Shown piece by piece: positions 61,462-64,000 of a stretch of DNA of 64,000 nucleotides; position 1 is the stretch's first letter; each line of letters begins with the position of its first letter. The translations under genes were made by a program, and so were the position numbers. Under the pieces are notes generated by a model. That model did no database searches. It was given only the letters and a program-made list of their open reading frames with translations, and was not told where the DNA came from. Source of the stretch: Pseudomonas bohemica (GTDB lineage: Bacteria > Pseudomonadota > Gammaproteobacteria > Pseudomonadales > Pseudomonadaceae); contig NZ_NKHL01000110.1 of NCBI RefSeq assembly GCF_002934685.1, forward strand, positions 21,425 to 85,424. Direction: 5' to 3'.

Positions 61462-61614
61462 ATGACGGACAATCCGAGTAAATTCATGGAGCAGCAACGG
61501 TGGTTGAAAGAACGTATTGCGGACGATCCAGCACGGATGAGGATTCTCAGCCAAGTCCGCGCGCTGAATGCCCCGGATTGCTGGGTCGCGGCGAGCTCGT
61601 ACAGTCTTCCCTGA
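61462..61614 (+). pseudogene. Probable remnant of a nucleotidyltransferase-family (DUF925-like) gene
   Basis: A 50-codon frame from ATG 61462 contains WLKERIADDPARMRILSQVR and LNAPDCWVAASS, which resembles the start of ~190-residue nucleotidyltransferase-like proteins. It stops at 61612-61614, and the following sequence carries no clear continuation in any frame. The 61431-61862 stretch holds nothing else I can support. Confidence 0.35.
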
Positions 61615-61862
61615 AGTTCGTGCGTCCTATTCGTGAGGTTGTCCGAGTTGGCCGCGACCTGTCGAGGAGGCATGGTCATGCTGTTGATTGCGTATGTGAG
61701 TGACCGCTATCGACCAGATGCGCACCTGTTTTAAACGGACAACTCGAAACGATGCATCCGGCAGATTTCGGCGAAGGATAATGGGTTAACCAGGAGTTGT
61801 TAAAAGAGTGCCCGGGAGTGAACGCAGGCGCCAGCGAACACGTCGCCAGCGCTGCGTCATCG

Positions 61863-63407
61863 TTAACGTGCTTGCACGCGCGGCGGTTTAGGGAATGCTC
61901 CGCGGGCCAGCTCATAAGCCTGGGCAACACGTAGTACCAAGGCGTCCTTGAAGCGTGGTGCGACGATCATCATCGCGACCGGCAAGCCGTCTGCAAGGCC
62001 GGCTGGAATTGACGTTGCCGGATGCCCGGTCAAGTCGAACGGCGCCGTGTTGGCCAGCATGTCGAGGGCGCTGTGCACATACTCCTCGACAGGCGCATCA
62101 GCCGCGGTCAACGGAGTCGCCAGGAACGCCATGGTCGGCATTACCAGCACGTCGAAATGCTTGAATGCCTCGTCGTATTGCCGGGTGAGTTCAGGCACCA
62201 GCATCCGCGCTTTGGCGTAGTACGCGCCGTGCAGGTTTTTCAGGCTGTAGTGACCGGTCAGGGCGACCGCTCGCACGCTGCTGGACAACGCGTCTGCGTG
62301 TTCGCGACGCTTTTCACCGAAGTAACTCATGATGTCCGGATCGTAGTAGCCGTCGACGTTCATGCCGTAGCCATTGCCTTGCAGCATCTGGTAGGCCGCA
62401 CCGTCGGTAGCGATGACGTTCCATAGGTTCATGGCGACGCCCGAATGCCAGGGGGCACTGGCCTCACCGACGGTAGCGCCCAGTTTTTCAAGCTGCTCGA
62501 CGGCCGCTTTCACCAATGCGTCGACTTGGGGGTCAGAGACGCCTGGAATGGCAAACCCTTCGCGCAACAAGCCGATTTTCAGGCCGGCCACGCCCTGATC
62601 CAGGGTCGCAACGCAGTTGACCGCAGGCGGGCTTTTCTGCCGTGAATCAAGGCCGTCGGCCCCAGCGATGACGTCGAGCATCATCGCCACATCGCGCACG
62701 TTATTAGCCATTGGGCCGACGTGATCGATAGTGCGTTCGATGGGGAATGCACCGGTGTACGGCACCAGGCCGTACGTCGGTTTATGCCCGACAACGCCGC
62801 TCCAGGCCGAAGGCATACGGATCGACCCGCCCTGGTCGCCGCCAATGGCCATGTCGACCTCGCCGAGTGAAACCAGAACTGCGCTACCGCTGGAAGATCC
62901 GCCGGCGTTGCGAGTCATGTCCCAGGGGTTTTTCACCGGACCGCTGGCGGCGGTGAAACTGGCCCCGGAAAAACACAGGTCTTCGCACACTGACTTACCG
63001 ACTACCGTAGCGCCGGCCGCCAATAGGCGTTTGACCACCGTAGCGTCTTCGGAAGGGATGTAGCCGTCCAGGCTCAACGAGCCGTTGGCCATAGGCACAC
63101 CGGCCACCGACACGTTGTCCTTGATCACAACGGTCTTGCCCGCCAAGGGCCCCTGTGCGGCACCGGCGATGCTGGTTTTCACGTACCAGGCGCCATGCAG
63201 GTTATCGGCGTCGGGCGCCTTGCTGTACTCGCGCTTGGGTGGCTGCTGCGCAACGTTGGCGGCGTACAGCTTGTCGATGGCTTCGTAGGAATCCAGCGTT
63301 TCATCAGCAAGGCTGAGGAAGGACTCCATCTGGCTGTCGGACAGGTGATAGCCATGATCTTCGGCAGCGATCAAAAAGTCGGCTTTGCTGGGGCGTTTTA
63401 CGGACAT
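61863..63407 (-). CDS. Amidase, amidase-signature family
   Basis: The 514-residue enzyme has the Ser-cisSer-Lys triad: Lys in KTVVIKDNVSVAG near 93, cis-Ser in NAGGSSSGSAVLVSL near 172 and nucleophile Ser in GGDQGGSIRMPSAW near 193. The first ~60 residues are an extra helical segment found in some nitrile-operon-type amidases. It hydrolyses an amide to acid and ammonia in the cytosol. A good AGA-rich ribosome site (CTGGAGAACACC) precedes it. An ANTAR regulator gene lies 213 bases upstream on the same strand, as in inducible amidase systems. Confidence 0.92.
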   Translation of the reverse strand: MSVKRPSKADFLIAAEDHGYHLSDSQMESFLSLADETLDSYEAIDKLYAANVAQQPPKREYSKAPDADNLHGAWYVKTSIAGAAQGPLAGKTVVIKDNVSVAGVPMANGSLSLDGYIPSEDATVVKRLLAAGATVVGKSVCEDLCFSGASFTAASGPVKNPWDMTRNAGGSSSGSAVLVSLGEVDMAIGGDQGGSIRMPSAWSGVVGHKPTYGLVPYTGAFPIERTIDHVGPMANNVRDVAMMLDVIAGADGLDSRQKSPPAVNCVATLDQGVAGLKIGLLREGFAIPGVSDPQVDALVKAAVEQLEKLGATVGEASAPWHSGVAMNLWNVIATDGAAYQMLQGNGYGMNVDGYYDPDIMSYFGEKRREHADALSSSVRAVALTGHYSLKNLHGAYYAKARMLVPELTRQYDEAFKHFDVLVMPTMAFLATPLTAADAPVEEYVHSALDMLANTAPFDLTGHPATSIPAGLADGLPVAMMIVAPRFKDALVLRVAQAYELARGAFPKPPRVQAR

Positions 63408-63470
63408 GGTGTGTTCTCCAGATCAGATTAACGATGGCCCGCAGATCGGGCGATCATCGACTCGAACCGG

Positions 63471-63487
63471 CTGTGCTCGATGCACAG
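63471..63487 (-). promoter_or_regulatory. Short hairpin in the amidase leader
   Basis: CTGTGC (63471-63476) and GCACAG (63482-63487) form a perfect 6-bp stem with a 5-base loop between the ANTAR gene and the amidase. ANTAR proteins bind small hairpins in leader RNA, so this is a possible target, but the loop is not the standard six-base form. Confidence 0.3.
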
Positions 63488-63620
63488 GCTGCGGCTCTCC
63501 GGAGGACTCCGTTGTCCAGGCCGGTCGCCACGCAGCGCTCCATACTTGCCGAGTGAGGGCGTATGGCAAACGTCCACGCAGAAGAGGATCCGGTCCGCGA
63601 AGGCCGGGCTCAAAGACTGT

Positions 63621-64000
63621 TCAGGTACAGGCGCGTTGAAACAACTCGTGGGCCTTGACCAGCGCCTCGGCAATTTTCTCCACCGGTTCGCGTTTGGCCA
63701 TGGCCTGATCGCGCAAGGCGTTGTAGGCATCGATTTCCGACATGCCCTTGGTTTCGATCAGGATTATTTTCGCCTGCTGCACCGTACGCATTACCGCCAT
63801 GCGTCCTTCCAGCCGCTTGACGTGCTTTTCGCGCTCGCGGGCCTTGCGTGACTGGCTGAGGGTGATCGCCAGCGCGGTGAGCAGACCGAATGATCTGACC
63901 GGTGAAGGGATCACCGAGCAGGCATTGAGCTGCACCAGCGCCTCGACGATGATCGGGTTTTCATAAGCGATCACCGGAATGATCGGCGGCGTGCTGGCGT
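63621..64000 (-). CDS. ANTAR-domain RNA-binding regulator (AmiR/NasT type), N-terminus outside the window
   Basis: The frame is open from the right edge (TPPIIPVIAYENPIIVEALV...) to a stop at 63621. About 126 residues are visible; the start lies beyond base 64000. The first part looks like the end of a pseudo-receiver domain, then a coiled-coil linker (QSRKAREREKHVKRLEGRMA), then the ANTAR three-helix bundle (QQAKIILIETKGMSEIDAY, LRDQAMAKREPVEKIAEAL). ANTAR proteins prevent premature termination in target leaders. It is upstream of the amidase on the same strand, as in amidase and nitrile operons. Confidence 0.88.
   Translation of the reverse strand, partial: ASTPPIIPVIAYENPIIVEALVQLNACSVIPSPVRSFGLLTALAITLSQSRKAREREKHVKRLEGRMAVMRTVQQAKIILIETKGMSEIDAYNALRDQAMAKREPVEKIAEALVKAHELFQRACT

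Overview
The window reads as a piece of a Pseudomonas chromosome. The coding sequence is GC-rich. Pseudomonas-type REP pairs with arms like GTGAGCTTGCTCAC sit at several gene ends. The protein families (XRE-cupin, GntR/FCD, IclR, LysR and TetR regulators, SsuABC-like transporters, Rieske/VanB-type oxygenases) suit a soil or plant-associated pseudomonad. Almost all of the window is accessory catabolism, much of it concerned with nitrogen compounds. No rRNA, tRNA or CRISPR array was seen.

Layout. (1) 1-3.4 kb: a mobile-element edge. It holds a leftward tyrosine recombinase cut by the window edge, about 2 kb of AT-richer non-coding DNA with an array of ~26-bp repeats, and a small zinc-finger protein. 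(2) 3.7-19.0 kb: a catabolic regulon. It contains an AA_synth/DUF1185 protein, an alpha/beta hydrolase, an aldehyde dehydrogenase, two flavin reductases, a luciferase-like monooxygenase, an NCS1 permease, a four-gene polyamine-type ABC transporter, a RibB-X riboflavin enzyme and a GntR regulator. Six copies of a palindrome around GGTATACC lie in front of its transcription units. (3) 19.1-34.1 kb: an N-methylglutamate pathway island for methylamine use: amt, mgsC-mgsB-mgsA, gmaS, a divergent XRE-cupin regulator, then purU-folD-mgdABCD and an IclR regulator. Sites of the form TTCC-N5-GGAA lie in front of both arms, and a sigma-54-like promoter lies in front of gmaS. (4) 34.2-36.3 kb: a TetR regulator divergent from a NicC-like FAD monooxygenase. 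(5) 36.4-51.3 kb: one long rightward operon with an SsuABC-type transporter, two SDRs, a cupin, a hydrolase, an IclR regulator, a ThDP enzyme, an aspartate-dehydrogenase-like protein, an aldehyde dehydrogenase, a two-domain VOC protein, two small proteins, a Rieske oxygenase, a RidA protein and a VanB-type reductase. It is preceded by a perfect 24-bp palindrome and closed by a strong terminator. (6) 51.6-60.1 kb: a porin, a LysR regulator and an acid-sugar-like set (enolase superfamily, DHDPS family, two MFS carriers, Ldh-family oxidoreductase). (7) 60.3-64 kb: two GNAT acetyltransferases, a gene remnant, an amidase and the 3' part of an ANTAR regulator.

How they work together. Region 2 looks like uptake plus FMN-dependent oxidative opening of an N-containing molecule, followed by hydrolysis and aldehyde oxidation, with its own riboflavin supply. 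Region 3 takes methylammonium through gamma-glutamylmethylamide and N-methylglutamate back to glutamate, while FolD and PurU send the C1 unit to formate. Region 5 pairs a Rieske oxygenase and its reductase with imine/amine-handling enzymes (RidA, aspartate dehydrogenase). I cannot assign its substrate, and it is the best candidate for an undescribed pathway, followed by region 2.
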